A DNA stretch of 64,000 bases from Pseudofabraea citricarpa (GCA_029641185.1 JAPWGK010000018.1:744001-808000); one strand, 5' to 3'. Counted from the stretch's first letter, positions 22,253 to 34,609 are shown. A program made the numbers and translations. The notes: generated by a model from the letters alone, not told the origin.

Positions 22253-25200
22253 TCAATCATCCTCATCACTGAAGACCTCCTCTCCTCTCTTTCTCCGAGC
22301 CATGCGGTCCTTCTTCTTTTTCCGCAACTCAGCTGATGTGAGCTTCTTAGCCTTCTTTGTAGACACAATCTTATTACCCATAGCATCGAACTTCTCCTCT
22401 TCTGTGAAAGGAAATGAGTTAGCAATTGTATGGATTGGTAATCGTAAGTGGGAGTGAGGATGTCGCTTGACGATGCCACGTGATGTCGCTCAACATCAGG
22501 AATAGCGAATGTTGACATGAGAAAATGCAAAAAAGCTTACCTTCATCATCATCACCCTTCAATCTTGGTCCAGAACCCTGTCCGCTAACCCAGTTGTGAC
22601 CCTAAGCAGGTTAGTTAAAGCCTATAACAGTGTTGGATTCAGATAAACTTACAGATGGAGTCATCTTTCCGTCAACGACAGCCCAGACTTCCTCAGTCAA
22701 ATCCTTGGTGAATTCGGCGGAGTGAGTAATGATGATAACACCACCCTCGAAGGTCTTAAGAGCCTTTGACAAAGCTCCAAGAGAGTCACGGTCCAAGTAG
22801 TTGGTAGGTTCGTCAAGAACGATCAAATGAGGTCGTTGCCAAGAGCAAGCAGCCAAGACAACCTTGACACGCTGACCACCAGAGAGACCCAACATACGGG
22901 AATGAGAAACAAGCTCGGCATCAAGACCGAAGTTGGCGCAGTGCTGTTCAATTTCCTTTCGGACCAAAGGTCTGAATTGACCACTGGCGAGAGCCTCCTT
23001 CTGATCAACATCGGCAACCATCTTTTGATGGGAAGCCAAGATCTCAGTACGGGGAATCCAGGCGTTGTCTGCAGTCATCATAGGAACCCATCGCTCGTTC
23101 TTCATGCCAACGTTCTCTCCGAGAGCGAACGAACACTCATACTCGTAAGAGTTCTTGAACTTACGACGAGAGTGGATACCAATAACACGACGTTGAGAAC
23201 CCTCGACCTTGTAGATCTTGTCCATAGCCTTCTCGTCCTCATCAGTGACGATCTTGTTGGCACGATCCATGGTCTCACGATCTTCACCAGTCTGGAAACG
23301 CCATTGGATGTACTCGGAAGGAGTCTTCTCCAAGTGGTGATCGATATGGGCGAAAGCGTGTTGTTTAATGTAAGCGATACGGATGTTCTCGTGGGTGTAG
23401 ACATCACCGATGGTTGGGATAAGTTCACCGGTCAAGACGTTAATAAGAGTAGATTTTCCGGCACCGTTGGGACCAATAACGGCAATACGGGAACCAAGAG
23501 AGCACTGGAAGGAGATATCGGTAATTTGGGGCTTTGGGGTACCTGGGTATTGGAAGGTCATCTTGCTGACACGGACGATGGCCTTAGCCTTGGTCTTGAC
23601 ACCTTCAAGGAAACCTGGCTCAGGGAACTTGAACTCGATATCGGAGGCACCAAGCTCGTAGTATGAGCGAGCAGATGGGCACTTCTTGACGAACTCTCTC
23701 AAGTTACCGCGATAACGCTTGAGCTTGTATCTCTCGTAGTGGATGATGTGTTGGCAGACATTGTCGAGGAAACCACTGTCGTGAGAAACGATGATGGAGG
23801 TACAAGGAGAGTTTTGGAGATACTCCTCGAGCCATTTGACATTCTTGACGTCCAAATGGTTGGTGGGTTCATCAAGAAGGAGAATATCAGGGTCCTCGAA
23901 CACAGCACGGGCAAGAGCCAACTTCATCTTCCATCCACCGGACAAGGCAGTGATCAAGTTGGAAGTCATGTCAGGGGTGAAACCAAAGTCGCCCAGTTGC
24001 TTCTCGACCTCAGCTTGGGAGGTGGTGACACCAACCTCAGCAAGCTTCTTCATGGTCCAGGCAATGGTGGTCTGCTCAGTATCGGCAGAGTCGAGATCGT
24101 GCTCAACGAACACAGTCTTGACCTCGCTCTTCTTGGGGAAACCCTCGACTTGCTCGTTGTTGATAGCACGCATGAGGGTGGACTTTCCAGAACCGTTAGG
24201 TCCGCAAAGACCATATCGCTGACCACGCTTCAGGCGGAGATGGGTCTGGTTGAGAAGAATCTTGGCACCATAAGCCAAGTTGAATGTGCAGTTGCAGAGA
24301 TCCTCTCCCTCCTCGTCGTCGGCCTCCTCGGCATCCTCAGCCTCAGCGAGAGGAGAAGCCTTCTTTCGGAGATTATCGACAATGTTTTGGGCATCGGATT
24401 CGCCAAGAATGGCGACAACATATGGCTTAAGGTTGGAAGTCCAGCTGATGGTATCAGCATCCTTCTCGTCGATGAGTTGACCGGCGATGGCGGAGATATA
24501 TTCAAGGGCTGGCTCAAACTTGGTGATTGCGGCCTTGTGCTTGGAGGCAAGGATCTCCTTGAGGATAGTAAGGACAGTGGCAATATCACCGGCGTGGGAA
24601 ACCTCTGGGAACTTTCCATCTGGGCCAACAGCACCGACACGCTTGAGGGTATCGAGACCTTGCTTGGTCTTCTCACGGGCCTCGGGGTCAGCCAAGTTCT
24701 CGTAGTTCTTGATCAAACCAGGCATGAGCTTTGGCAAGAAAGCGGCGACAATGTTGGGGTCCTCGACCAACTTGCACATGTTGTCGACAATAACGGCAGA
24801 CTTTCGCTTAATGGCAGTCTCACGCTCGGAAAGACCACGATCAAGGAGGGGAACCATGATGGCGAGTGTTGGCTCGTGGACATCGGTAACGAAGGTGGTG
24901 GCACCGAGCAAGTGAACGGTCTCTGGGACGTTCTCTGGCTTGGCGATACACTTGATGAGTTCGGGAATGAAACGGTCGATATCCTTGTTGACGATAAGAC
25001 CGCAGACCTTCTCCATGGTACCATAAGCCATCTTCTTGACTTCTGGCTTTGTGTCCCACATTGATTCGGAAACGACTGGAATGAGTTCTGGTACGCGGAG
25101 GGCGAGTTGTGCTGGGGAGCTCTTAACGAGCTCCTCGATGAAGGTCAAACCAGTGATCTTCTCTTGCCATTTCTGAGCGGTCAAGATGGAGTTGATGACA

Positions 25201-25859
25201 GGCTGGAGAACAATCTTGACGGCGTTGGCGCTGATAGCCTTGGCGATCGCAAGAGCTGCGGCGTTGGCTGCATTTCTGACTGGAACAATCTTGTCACCAA
25301 CGGCGGCGAGCACCGAGCTGAGAAGGACAACGAGGTATGGCTCGACGGCTGGGGAGATCTCAGCGTGCTCAGCAATAGCCTGGATGGCATTGAGAGCCTT
25401 CTCCCGAATGGTAGCATCCTTCTTGTTTGCTAACTGCTTCTTGAGAGCCTCGACGGTCCTGTAGGGAATAATTGTCAGCAACGTTTTGAGATTTCAAGGG
25501 AGAGCAAAATCTGCAGTGAATCTGCGACCGTGGCGGTCGACCCCATGCAAAATGGGGGTTCAAGAGACAGGAAACGGGTCAAAACATAGGATATCCTTTG
25601 CAGAATGATTCCCGTTTCAACGTATTCCCCCTTCGGCGCAGATGATAGCAGTCGGAGTTGTATTGGAGACGTACTTGGTTGGGGCATCCTGCTCCTCAAT
25701 GTTTCCATTGATAAAGGTGGCCAAGTTCTTGGTGGCAGCGTTGATGTCTTCCTGTGCCTTGGAGACAGTCAACTTTGCCATCAAGTCATCGAGGACCTTT
25801 ATTGAGTTCTTGTTTTCGGCCATCGTGGATGCTGGTGCAGATGATGTTGCTGCTGGCAT
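22253..25859 (-). CDS. tef3: Translation elongation factor 3 (eEF3), ABC-F ATPase
   Basis: Four exons (25859–25675, 25458–22653, 22601–22541, 22401–22253) give 1066 residues. The first intron is 216 nt, the others 51 and 138 nt. eEF3 is a fungal ribosome-bound ATPase that helps release tRNA from the E site in each elongation cycle. An N-terminal HEAT-repeat region (about residues 60–370) is followed by two ABC cassettes. The Walker A motifs are GPNGSGKS and GPNGAGKS, the signature motifs [12 protein letters not shown] and [12 protein letters not shown], and the Walker B motifs [12 protein letters not shown] and [11 protein letters not shown]. The eEF3-specific chromodomain-like insertion sits inside ABC2 (about 820–880). 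The C-terminus is Lys-rich ([17 protein letters not shown]) and ends SDEDD. I chose the start at 25859 (MPAATSS); the alternative is MAENKN at 25823. Antisense frames across this gene are long because of biased codon use. Confidence 0.97.
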
Positions 25860-26039
25860 TCTGGAGGGGGAAGATTTCGATGATAAGAATTTATGGTGGG
25901 TTGAAAAGTGCGAGGGGCGCTTCGAACACGCTAGCACCGCGGGAGGCGAGTCGGTGTACGGTAAAGTGGGTTTTTTCTCTATCTGGCCCGCAGTGAATTA
26001 CAGGTAAGCGATATGCTTTGGATCTCGCAGCTCTTGGAT

Positions 26040-26215
26040 CAAGAGAACGAAGAAAAACAGCAGACAAGAAAAAGGAGAGGAGAGTGAAGATTGAGGATTG
26101 GGGGGGAAGGTTGGCGTTTTGGGGGGGGAGTCTCGAAATTTAAAAGGGTTTGTTTGTTCGCCGCCTTGCTGTGCCAAAAAAAAAAAAAAAAAGAAAAAGG
26201 ATTAAAAAAAATTGT
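26040..26215 (-). promoter_or_regulatory. Pyrimidine-rich promoter and leader of eEF3
   Basis: Read on the minus strand, this segment is a run of C and T tracts, including an uninterrupted T-run of about 18 near 26176–26192 and CCCCCC stretches near 26105–26127. Such CT-rich blocks upstream of the start are typical of highly expressed fungal translation genes. The role here is inference. Confidence 0.45.
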
Positions 26216-28019
26216 TACTAGCGCCAACCCTAGCGTAGGCTAAAATCGAAACATAAGCGAGGAGCTCGGCCATAAACAGATGTTCCAAGTTCCACCACCA
26301 CAACTTTTCCCCGAACATGGCATGGGATCTATCGAAGGTAAATCATTCTCTCTTTCTAATCAACCCACCAACTCTCCCCTCACTCTGGGAGCCATTACAA
26401 GAATCACAATGGCGACAATCTCTCTTGTAACCAGAAGAAAAAACAGCATCAAATGCTTCAACACTTCTTTTTCACCGCCCTGAGACGGCAGCATCGCGTT
26501 TCCCACAATAACACAGCTTCGCCACAACGTGTCCTTTCCCAGGGCATGTATCACGGAGCAGGACCAATAAGAGCCATGGTTCCTGTCAGCACATCTGCAT
26601 GAATGGCACGGCTGCGCCCCGGCATTTCCAGCCTTATCTCAAGTACCCCAACATATGCTTTTTCCAGCACGAAAAAGGACCTGCGTGTTCGGGATCCCCG
26701 GCCTAGCACGAGCTGCTATTGTACTGTACAGTTCTTGCAGGAGAGGGGAGGGCTCTGCGCAAAGCCTCAGCCGCTACCGACCACAAATAATACTGGTACC
26801 GTACAGGACGGAAGATTATGGCTTGCGAATGCATCTGGTCTCTCACACATCTTCTAGAACGATGGACTACTTTACCTCACTCCTCCCTTTAATCATCGAT
26901 CCCCTTGACGACGGTTTCAGGCATGCGACCTAGACCAACTCTGCTGATCTGCCTTTATTTGCTCCGAACAACTGTCGACAACTAACCCTTCCTGACTCGC
27001 CGGTCCAGTCTTCTTACTAAGGTTCCACGGCAGTGCCGCCCTCGACCACGCAGTCTGAATCAGACGGACAGCAGTTCTGCATACGACTTTTCCCGTTCCG
27101 CCACTGCTTGATTCATCTCTCGTCAGCAAGCCACCAACATGGAAGACCGAGTCAGAACAAAGTGAAGGAATTTAGAGATAATTTTGATATCCTACCCCAG
27201 GTTTCGCCTGATATGCTCCACACGCGATTGCGATAAGAAGTGGGTCTCGTGCTAGTGACTTGTTTCCTTTGATGGTTTTTGACGACTTCACGAACTGCTC
27301 CGTCTTGTCAGAACAATGAGCAATGTCACGAGATCTGGGATTCGGCGGCGGCGGTGAGCGTCTCTTGAAAGAACAAATCCCTTGAAATTGTACATCTCGG
27401 ACTACATAATAAATTCCATCTAACCAAACGTCTGGCGTCTAGAGTGAGTAGTTGACCTTGGAAGCAAAGGATCGTTCCAGTATCATCTCCTCTAACATTT
27501 CATTCTTTGCTCAACCGAGTCTCCTATTCGAGAGCTAGCTATTCACGTGCTGGATTCCACGTGCAAGCGCCAAAGCTTCCCAAACAGGTCGTGACAAGAT
27601 TCTTGACAGCCATCACCCTCAGAACTCAAATATAGTTCAACGTCTATTCTGCCGGGCTCAGCCATCCCACCTTTGGAGCCTCATCTTGACAGCAGGATCC
27701 AGTTACTGGGCTCTTATTCGTGCCTGCAAACTTGTTGCGCAAGAAAACGTCGCGGAAAGTCGGTTCACAGGTGGATCGACTGCGGAGACCATTTACCCGG
27801 CCATTTTACCAGGCGAATCTGGTCCTCGTTGTACTCAGACATCGTCACATCGAGCTGCTCATCTTTATTTTCCAGGCGCATTATGTAGTCCATATATACG
27901 AGGGAGAGCCTGCCTGGCTGTCTTGACTCTTGCTTTCTCTTCCTCTTCAATTTTCTGCGCCAAGAAAATCTAAGAAGCCTCAGAAAATAACACCACTGCC
28001 CCACATTATAGTTCTCAAT
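26216..28019. other. Long divergent intergenic region upstream of eEF3 and GH5
   Basis: No gene is supported across 1.8 kb; the open frames are short and overlap on both strands. Two CACGTG boxes lie close together at 27544–27549 and 27558–27563, about 460 bp upstream of the GH5 start. The last 120 bases before 28020 are pyrimidine-rich, like a 5' untranslated region. Confidence 0.45.
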
Positions 28020-29632
28020 ATGTCGAATGGAATACTCAAAGTCGAAGGTAGGCAGGTTGTTGATGCTAGCGGTGCGCCTGTCATTTTACGAGGAGCAGGT
28101 CTTGGAGGATGGATGAAGTTTGTTACAATTCTACCAGGTTTCCCTACTTCGCTGACTGGTCTCAAGTATGGAGAACTTCATTACTGGTTATCCAGGCCAC
28201 GAATCCCAACACCGAGCTGCCATGCTACAGGTACTGGGCCCAGAGAAATACGAATTCTTCTTCGACAAATTCCTCGAATACTTCTTTACCGAGGCAGATG
28301 CAAAGTTCTTTGCCAGTTTGGGGTTGAACTGTATCAGAATACCTTTCAATTACCGACATTTTGAGGACGACATGAACCCGAGAGTATTGAAACAAAGTGG
28401 ATTTAAGCACTTGGACAGAGTCATTGAATTGGTATAATAATTTGGTTTTGGACTTTCATGCTCCAGCTAATTTGTGGCAGTGTGCTAAGTACAAAATCTA
28501 CACCATCTTAGATATGCATACCCTTCCCGGTGGTCAAAACCCCGACTGGCATTCCGACAATCCTTCAAACTATGCCGCATTTTGGGACTTCAAGGATCAT
28601 CAAGATCGCACAATTTGGCTTTGGACTGAGCTCGCAAAGCATTACAAAGGAAACGCATGGTAATTTTCGCTTCTGCTTTATCTAACATATTTGCTGACGT
28701 TATTTAGGATTGCTGGTTATAATCCCATCAACGAGCCTTGCGACCCACAACATACCCGTCTGCCAGCCTTTTACGATAGGCTCGAGCCTGCAATTCGCGC
28801 GGTTGATTCAGAGCACATTCTCTGGCTCGATGGAAACACATTTGCGATGGAATGGAAGGGATTTGATAAAGTGCTTCCCAACTCGGTATACGCACTACAC
28901 GATTATACAACGATGGGATTTCCGACCGGTGAACGATTCAAGGGCACCTCAGAACAAAAGACCAAGTTGGAGCGTCAGTTTTTGCGGAAGGCACAATTTC
29001 AGCATGAAATGAAAGCTGTTGCATGGAATGGCGAGTTTGGCCCTGTCTATGCTGATCCGCGCATGGATACCAATGCCGATGAAATCAATCAAGAGCGTTA
29101 CAATCTTCTGGGAGCACAACTCGAGGTCTATGACAAGTACTCGATCCCATGGAGTATTTGGCTTTACAAAGACATTGGAGTACAAGGCATGGTATACACC
29201 GATCCGAACAGCAAATGGAACAAGACGATCCAGCCATTCTTGGACAAGAAACGCGCTTACCAGCTAGACGCATGGGGTAAATACTCATCTCAACAAGTCT
29301 CGGATGTCTTGAACCCCTTCGTCAAATGGATCGATGAGATCTGCCCACAAGCCAAGAACCTCTACCCTACACCCTGGGCCACGGAGAGACATCTTGAGAG
29401 AGCCACACTGCAAACCTTCTTGAGCCAGGCTTTCTCAGCAGAGTTTGCGGAGCTGTTCAGGGATATGTCGCTCCAGGATCTGGACGAGTGTGCGAAGAGC
29501 TTCCATTTCGAGAAGGTTCTTAAGAGAGATGGGCTGAACAAGATCATGAGTGATCATGCAGAGGTTGCCTTGGGTAAGACGTACGAGTATAATGTGAAAC
29601 CTTCTGATGAGGGAGAGACCTTGGGGTTCTAG
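28020..29632 (+). CDS. GH5-family glycoside hydrolase, intracellular (exo-beta-glucanase-like)
   Basis: Four exons (28020–28117, 28167–28431, 28481–28659, 28708–29632) with introns of 48–49 nt give 488 residues. GH5 landmarks are in order: VILRGAGLGGWMNMENF, GLNCIRIPFNYRHF, ILDMHTLPGGQNPD, the acid/base Glu in YNPINEPC and the nucleophile Glu in WNGEFGP. The retained HALHDY-like YALHDYTTMG also fits. It has no signal peptide, so it is probably cytosolic, unlike the secreted exo-1,3-glucanases. Fungal members without a signal act on beta-glucosides, including sterol or ceramide glucosides, but the substrate cannot be decided from sequence alone. The C-terminal 130 residues after QLDAWGKYS are an extra helical tail, also seen in this subgroup. 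Confidence 0.9.
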
Positions 29633-30600
29633 ATGTATCTTTTCGTTGATGCTGCTATAAATCCCGTCTTATCTTAATTTCCAAAATGAACTTCTTTGCT
29701 ATTCATACTACTTGCTCTGTCAAGTCCTGCTTTGCACTTATGATTTCAAACTTGGTAATAATATATCCTTCTGTACCCGTTCCCTCTAGCCTGTGCTACT
29801 TTAGGCAGCAGTTAAAGTTATATAAGACTTGAATAAAGTATAATCACCTTCTATATAAAACGTATTTATATCACATACAATCCCTCTTATTCTATATATT
29901 CTATACGTTGTATATATTCCAAATATTATATAAATTAAATTGTATATATTATATGTTATATTATATATATATATATATATATTCTATATTTGTTTTCTAT
30001 TAAAAGTAATTGGTAGTGCTACAACCACTAACATAAACATCAAATAACCTTAAGAGGCACATAACTATCATATAAAGCCGAGAGCTATAAAGCTCACAAG
30101 GCAAATAGCTGACAAGCGTTATATGGTATTATATGGATTTACGAGTATATAGATTGCAATAATTCTTAACTAAGTTAGAATGCCAAAAGGTTCGCATTAT
30201 ACTTCTCAGGGTCACCTGATCACCTGATAAAAGAAAATGGGCATCACCTGGTCTCGGGCCGATAGCTTCCCGGTCGTTTAACTTATTCCACTCCCTATAA
30301 GAAAAGAGAAACAGGCCGATATTGGGATGACAAAAGGCATAGAATTATTGTGGGTGATTTAGGGTCTCAAGGTAAGTAAAGCTAGCCAAAATTGACGAAT
30401 TATATCTGTAAGGTATGCAACAAGTTATGTTAGAGATATGAAAGGGTTGGTAGTGTCTGCTCAAGATCTCTGTAGCCACATGTGGTAAGAACAGATGAGG
30501 GTTCAATAGTATTTCATTTTTGTGGAGAGTTTCCATTTATTGCGGTCGTTTATCTTTATGTAAACCGAAGGAAGTAATTACAGCGCTACGAGCCAGTACG
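29633..30600. other. AT-rich spacer with dinucleotide runs
   Basis: The segment from 29750 to 30180 is dominated by TA-rich sequence, including a TATATATATA run near 29965–29985. It has no coding region. The composition shifts sharply from the flanking genes, as expected for decayed repeat DNA, possibly after repeat-induced point mutation (inference). The left arm of a long-range inverted repeat lies at 30243–30288. Confidence 0.5.
30243..30288 (+). repeat. Left arm of a 4.9-kb-spaced inverted repeat
   Basis: This arm and the reverse complement of 35129–35177 share ATCACCTGGTCTC, then CGGGCC, then CCGGTCGTTTAACTTATT (18 identical bases) with small gaps between the blocks. The two arms enclose both protease-like paralogues and the MITE-like element. 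Confidence 0.75.
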
Positions 30601-30686
30601 CTAGGTAGCTAGATACTTGGCAATCGTTACTTCTTGACCACCGGGTTCTTTGATATCCAAGATGCCCTCCATCATCTCATCTATTC
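30601..30686 (-). pseudogene. Relic of the deleted C-terminus of the adjacent protease-like gene
   Basis: Directly downstream of the stop of the 30687–31598 frame, another frame encodes MMEGILDIKEPGGQEVTIAK. This matches the C-terminus of the paralogue at 32188–33723 (IMEVLADIEATTGRKVTIAK), including the identical end VTIAK. The whole trypsin-fold segment that separates these two parts in the paralogue is missing here, and the reading frame is shifted. The left copy therefore descends from a full-length gene by internal deletion. Confidence 0.75.
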
Positions 30687-31598
30687 TCAAAGTCTCACAG
30701 CAGCGTCATGACACAACTCGACCTGGACTGCAGGATAACCGTTGACGCACAATAAATGGCCGACCTGATAAACACACTCGCGAGCATCCTGTACCGATTT
30801 GGGAAAGACCGTGACGCTAACCATGACACACTGGTGAAGCGAGGGCGGGGGAGAAGGCGAGAAAGTAAGTGCAGGACCAGGAGCGACAATATGTCGAGTG
30901 AGCAATTCAATAGCACTGCCCTCTTGATAGGTAGTCTTCTGGCCGTGCCGATCAACGATATCTCCGAAGGCTTGCAGAAGACGCTCCCAATCTGGCACAG
31001 ATGGACAGCCCTTCGCCGTGGGATCCACGGGGCCGTAGACAACAAAAAATCCGCTGTTATCCGCCAATGCGTCGTGGAGTGGCTTCGGAGACATGAGAAC
31101 GCTGACGGGTGTTCCCGATTGAGACCAGGAGGCTACCGTCTGGCAGATGTCGGTAAGGTGCGAAAAGGGGCCGTAGAGGATGGCATGCTGAGCAAAGCTG
31201 GTATTCTTATCCTCCTCGCCTCCCTTCTTCTTGTCCTGGTCCTTGTCCTCGGATCGCAGAACGAACATGACTCTGGCGCCGAACACGACTCTGGCGCCGC
31301 CCTTTCTAGACTGCTGAGAAAGGATCCGAAGCCGAGCATTGCCGTCTTGAGTTCGCCCTCCTTCTACCTCTGATGACACCCGGTACAATGTAGCTTTCTC
31401 GTGCGTAGACATGAACTTCTGGCCTTTTTGTGAGAGTTCTGGCGTTGCGGGCCTACTTGAGCTCATGCGCGGTCGAACACGAAGATACTGACTCGACGCA
31501 TTGGCTTTGGCGGCGGCTGGTGGCAAGATCTGAAAATGTGCTCCGTCGAGCTCGAAGCACAGCTCGGTACTACTGGGGTCTTTTGATTGATTGGACAT
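30687..31598 (-). CDS. Truncated paralogue: N-terminal region of a protease-like fungal protein
   Basis: A single exon encodes 303 residues. The last 150 or so residues are clearly related to the N-terminal part of the divergent neighbour: SWSQSGTPVSV against SWSQSQISVNV, CPSVPDWERLL against CPSLQEWDRLL, GDIVDRH against GDLVDRH, and VQVELCHDAAVRL against FQVELVHDFVVRL. The first 150 residues are unique here: a low-complexity stretch with basic and Ser-rich segments and a Lys/Asp-rich run (KDQDKKKGGEEDK). The frame stops right after VRL, where the paralogue continues into its trypsin-like domain. It may still be expressed as a short protein, or it may be a decaying gene. No function is known for the shared region. 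Confidence 0.6.
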   Translation of the reverse strand: MSNQSKDPSSTELCFELDGAHFQILPPAAAKANASSQYLRVRPRMSSSRPATPELSQKGQKFMSTHEKATLYRVSSEVEGGRTQDGNARLRILSQQSRKGGARVVFGARVMFVLRSEDKDQDKKKGGEEDKNTSFAQHAILYGPFSHLTDICQTVASWSQSGTPVSVLMSPKPLHDALADNSGFFVVYGPVDPTAKGCPSVPDWERLLQAFGDIVDRHGQKTTYQEGSAIELLTRHIVAPGPALTFSPSPPPSLHQCVMVSVTVFPKSVQDARECVYQVGHLLCVNGYPAVQVELCHDAAVRL

Positions 31599-32187
31599 GT
31601 TGAAGGACGTACAGTGTTGCGTTTCATTTGATAGAAAAGCGGTGTTTGGTGATATGAGGGAGGGGGGTGAGATGGGCTGGTGGGATTTCTCCTTAATGGG
31701 ATCTATTGGTTGTAAGAAGAAAAGCAGATGTCCGCAGGCGCGAGGCTGCTTTAAATAGGCTGCCCCCTACGGCTAATTTCACGCGCTTCTTCATATTCAG
31801 CTTGAAGTTGTTATTAAGAACAATCGATAATCTATAGTTTAGAAATCATTAATATTGTTGTGAAAACAAATGAAAGCTAGAACATCAGCTTGTCCCAAAA
31901 GGCTACCAGGAGATATAAATGTAACAATCAGAGTAGTCGAGTCGAGCAGCAATGCTATGAGAGCAAGTACCCCGAGGCATCTCTACCACTGCTTCCGTTG
32001 GTCTGTGATTTTATGATGGCCTTGTGTGTGTTTTGCCTCTGAAGCAAGTAGAAATCTAGTATCCTCGCTCTTAGTTAGGATTCATAGTAACTTATTGCAT
32101 TTACAATTAATGCTTTTAGGGGAGCCACCTCTAAACGTATCAGGCTTCCAGAGACTTTGATTTTCCTCTTATGAGTTAATTATATAG
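31599..32187. other. Spacer between the head-to-head paralogues
   Basis: This segment should contain the promoter of the left copy; a CA-poor, purine-rich block with GGGAGGGGGGTGAG lies near 31657. No sequence resembling the paralogue's N-terminal 150 residues was found in the right half, so the right copy has no visible first exon. Confidence 0.45.
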
Positions 32188-33723
32188 TCAGTTGAATGTT
32201 TACTATTTAGTATACAAGTATACTTGGCTGATATCGGCGAGACGGCGCCATCTTGGTCTCAATCCCAAATCTCTGTCAATGTTTCGAGGTGTCCGCAGCC
32301 TCTCCCGAGCGAGTTTGCGAATATCCAAGTACCAAGGCTTTTCCGAGGATTTTCTGATATCCCAAAGGCAGTGCGCTTCTGTCCCTTAAATCCTACCACG
32401 GATGGATGCCCCTCACTTCAGGAATGGGATCGTCTTTTGATCCCGCTTGGTGACTTGGTTGATCGCCATACACAGACAACTGACAATCAACATGGTGGTG
32501 TCATCAAACTGGTCAATCGACAAGTCTACCGTCCGGGTCATGATACTCTGCTTCATGCAACTCCTCTGGTTCACATCACAGCTTGTCCCAAATCGGAAGA
32601 ATCTGCGCGCCAGTGTATCTACCAGATTACCCATTTTCTATGTGTCAATTCTTACAACACCTTTCAGGTCGAGTTGGTTCATGATTTTGTCGTCCGACTC
32701 GGCACAGACTCCAACTCACAAGGTATGATGGGCAATCAAATCAAAAACTGCACATCTATGAGCTCTCCGATGGCCTGCAAAGACAAAATCGCTGTTATTG
32801 GTGGTTATCTTCGTCTCTCGGGTTCTCAGGAGCTATATGCTACCTGTTGTCAACATAGTATCTTCGAGAACGATGCCGTCAAATTCAATCCGGATGGTTA
32901 TCCTGATCGCCCAGTTGAGTGCCCACCAGGGCGTCTTTTGGAGGATGCTATCACCTTCGCAGAAAAAGTTGTAGAGCAACGCAAGGATACTGTAGAGAAA
33001 TACCCCAACGCCCTTGCTGCCTTCGACCGTATCGAAAAAGCCAACGAAGCCTTGTCGGCGCTCAAGCTGGGCAGAGGCAATAAGGACTTCGGATATATCT
33101 GTGGTTCATCTGGCATCGGTACCCGTTCAAGCAGCTTCCGTGAGGGTGATCATAATGATGGGCTGCCTATCGCCTCTGAGATAGATTGGGCCCTGATCAA
33201 GGTGCATGACGTAGCAAGAGTCAAGTCTCCATACAATTCTGTAAGTATCTTGGGCCCTTTCTAAACTATTTACATAACAGAGAACTTACTATAATAGATT
33301 GATGCACATCTCAGCCATGCTCTGTTTTGCATCACTGATATGGTCATTGAGAACAACGAACTCGAGTTCGCTAGCTTGAGTAACTACATCCTGGAACAAA
33401 AACCCAAGGCAGTACCTTTAGTCGCAAAATTCGACATGTATCAGAAAGACGCGTATGGATCTCTCCACAGCTATCGTGTCCGCATTTCATTTCAAACTCA
33501 GGGTCTGGCATATTCTGTCTCTCAGCCCAATTATGATGACAAGTTTGGAAAGCCTGGAGACGCGGGTGCCTGGGTGCTGGGTACAGAAGGCAAAGTAGTC
33601 GGTATTCTGTTCGGGGGAGATCGCAATGCCAACAACCCAAGCTGTACCTATATTATGGATATAATGGAGGTCCTGGCAGATATTGAAGCAACCACTGGTC
33701 GGAAGGTAACAATTGCCAAGTAG
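32188..33723 (+). CDS. Trypsin-fold protease-like protein, Ser-to-Ala at the nucleophile, no visible start codon
   Basis: Two exons, up to 33240 and 33298–33723, with a 57-nt intron (GTAAGT...TAATAG). The frame is open from 32188, but the first in-frame ATG comes only about 170 residues in, after the domain shared with the left paralogue. The start is therefore missing or lies in an unrecognised exon; an acceptor TATTTAG ends at 32210. The C-terminal half has the order of a trypsin-like peptidase domain: YATCCQHSIF (His), SEIDWALIKV (Asp), then PGDAGAWVLG and VVGILFGGD. The expected nucleophile Ser of GDSG is Ala (GCG, 33562–33564). A single base change would account for it. The product would be a pseudoprotease or a degenerating gene. 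Similar fungal proteins exist as uncharacterised families; the role is unknown. Confidence 0.6.
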
Positions 33724-34609
33724 CTTCAGCCTCTAGACTACCGTAGTATGCAGTGTTTTTAATGGATGGTTAACTAATATTTGGTTGGTAAACTGTACCT
33801 AATCCACCTAATCAAGTGATAGAACTATAACCAACCCATCAAGCAATGTATTAAACTGTAGATAACTAGGTAGTTACTAACAAGATGTTTAACCTATGTA
33901 TATTAGCTGTCAACTGCTATATAAATATCTGAACCGATACTAATTACGCCTAATCTTATAATTCTACTTATAAGATATTAAACTCACTTATTTATGTTCG
34001 CTAAGTTAGGAGGCGATATAGTTGTTTATAGGAAGAGGATCGTAAGAATTGGTACGGTTATATTAGAATAGCTGTCTGCTGCATGTGCGTCACTTCCCTT
34101 ACAGAAAATGTTCCGGGAGCGGCCGAGTCGGTTGACTTTGGCCAGAAGCCTTAGAGAAGTGAGTCCTTATAATCCCTTGAATAAAATATATCTCAACCAA
34201 GTTTCGTTTGATTCTAGTAAGTGAAATCTTATATAAAGTTATAAGGCTAAGAATACAATTAATAACCTGTGAATAGGGGGTATATTAACAGTTATAGGTA
34301 TAAGGATCTATACGAGATACCTGGCGTTATAGGGCTATATGATACTGTTAATTAATAAGAGGCTGATTGTATATATAAGCCTTACGAATCTGCAGACTGC
34401 AAAGCCTGGCAAGTTTTAATTATCGATATAATCCGCTACTATGTATCGCCGATAAAGTTTCCCACGAAAGATACCGCTAGAGTTCTAGTAGACTCTAGAG
34501 CAAACAAGAGGAAGGACGAAACAGAAACAAAAATACAAGGCCTATAAGGAAACCACAGACACACAGCAGGATATGAGGAAGCCGTGCTCAGGACGCTATA
34601 GAATACCTA

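Noticed and set aside
23739..25064. Long open frame (441 codons) antisense to eEF3
   Set aside because: It lies wholly inside the eEF3 coding exon and mirrors its biased codon use; it has no recognisable domain or splice signals.
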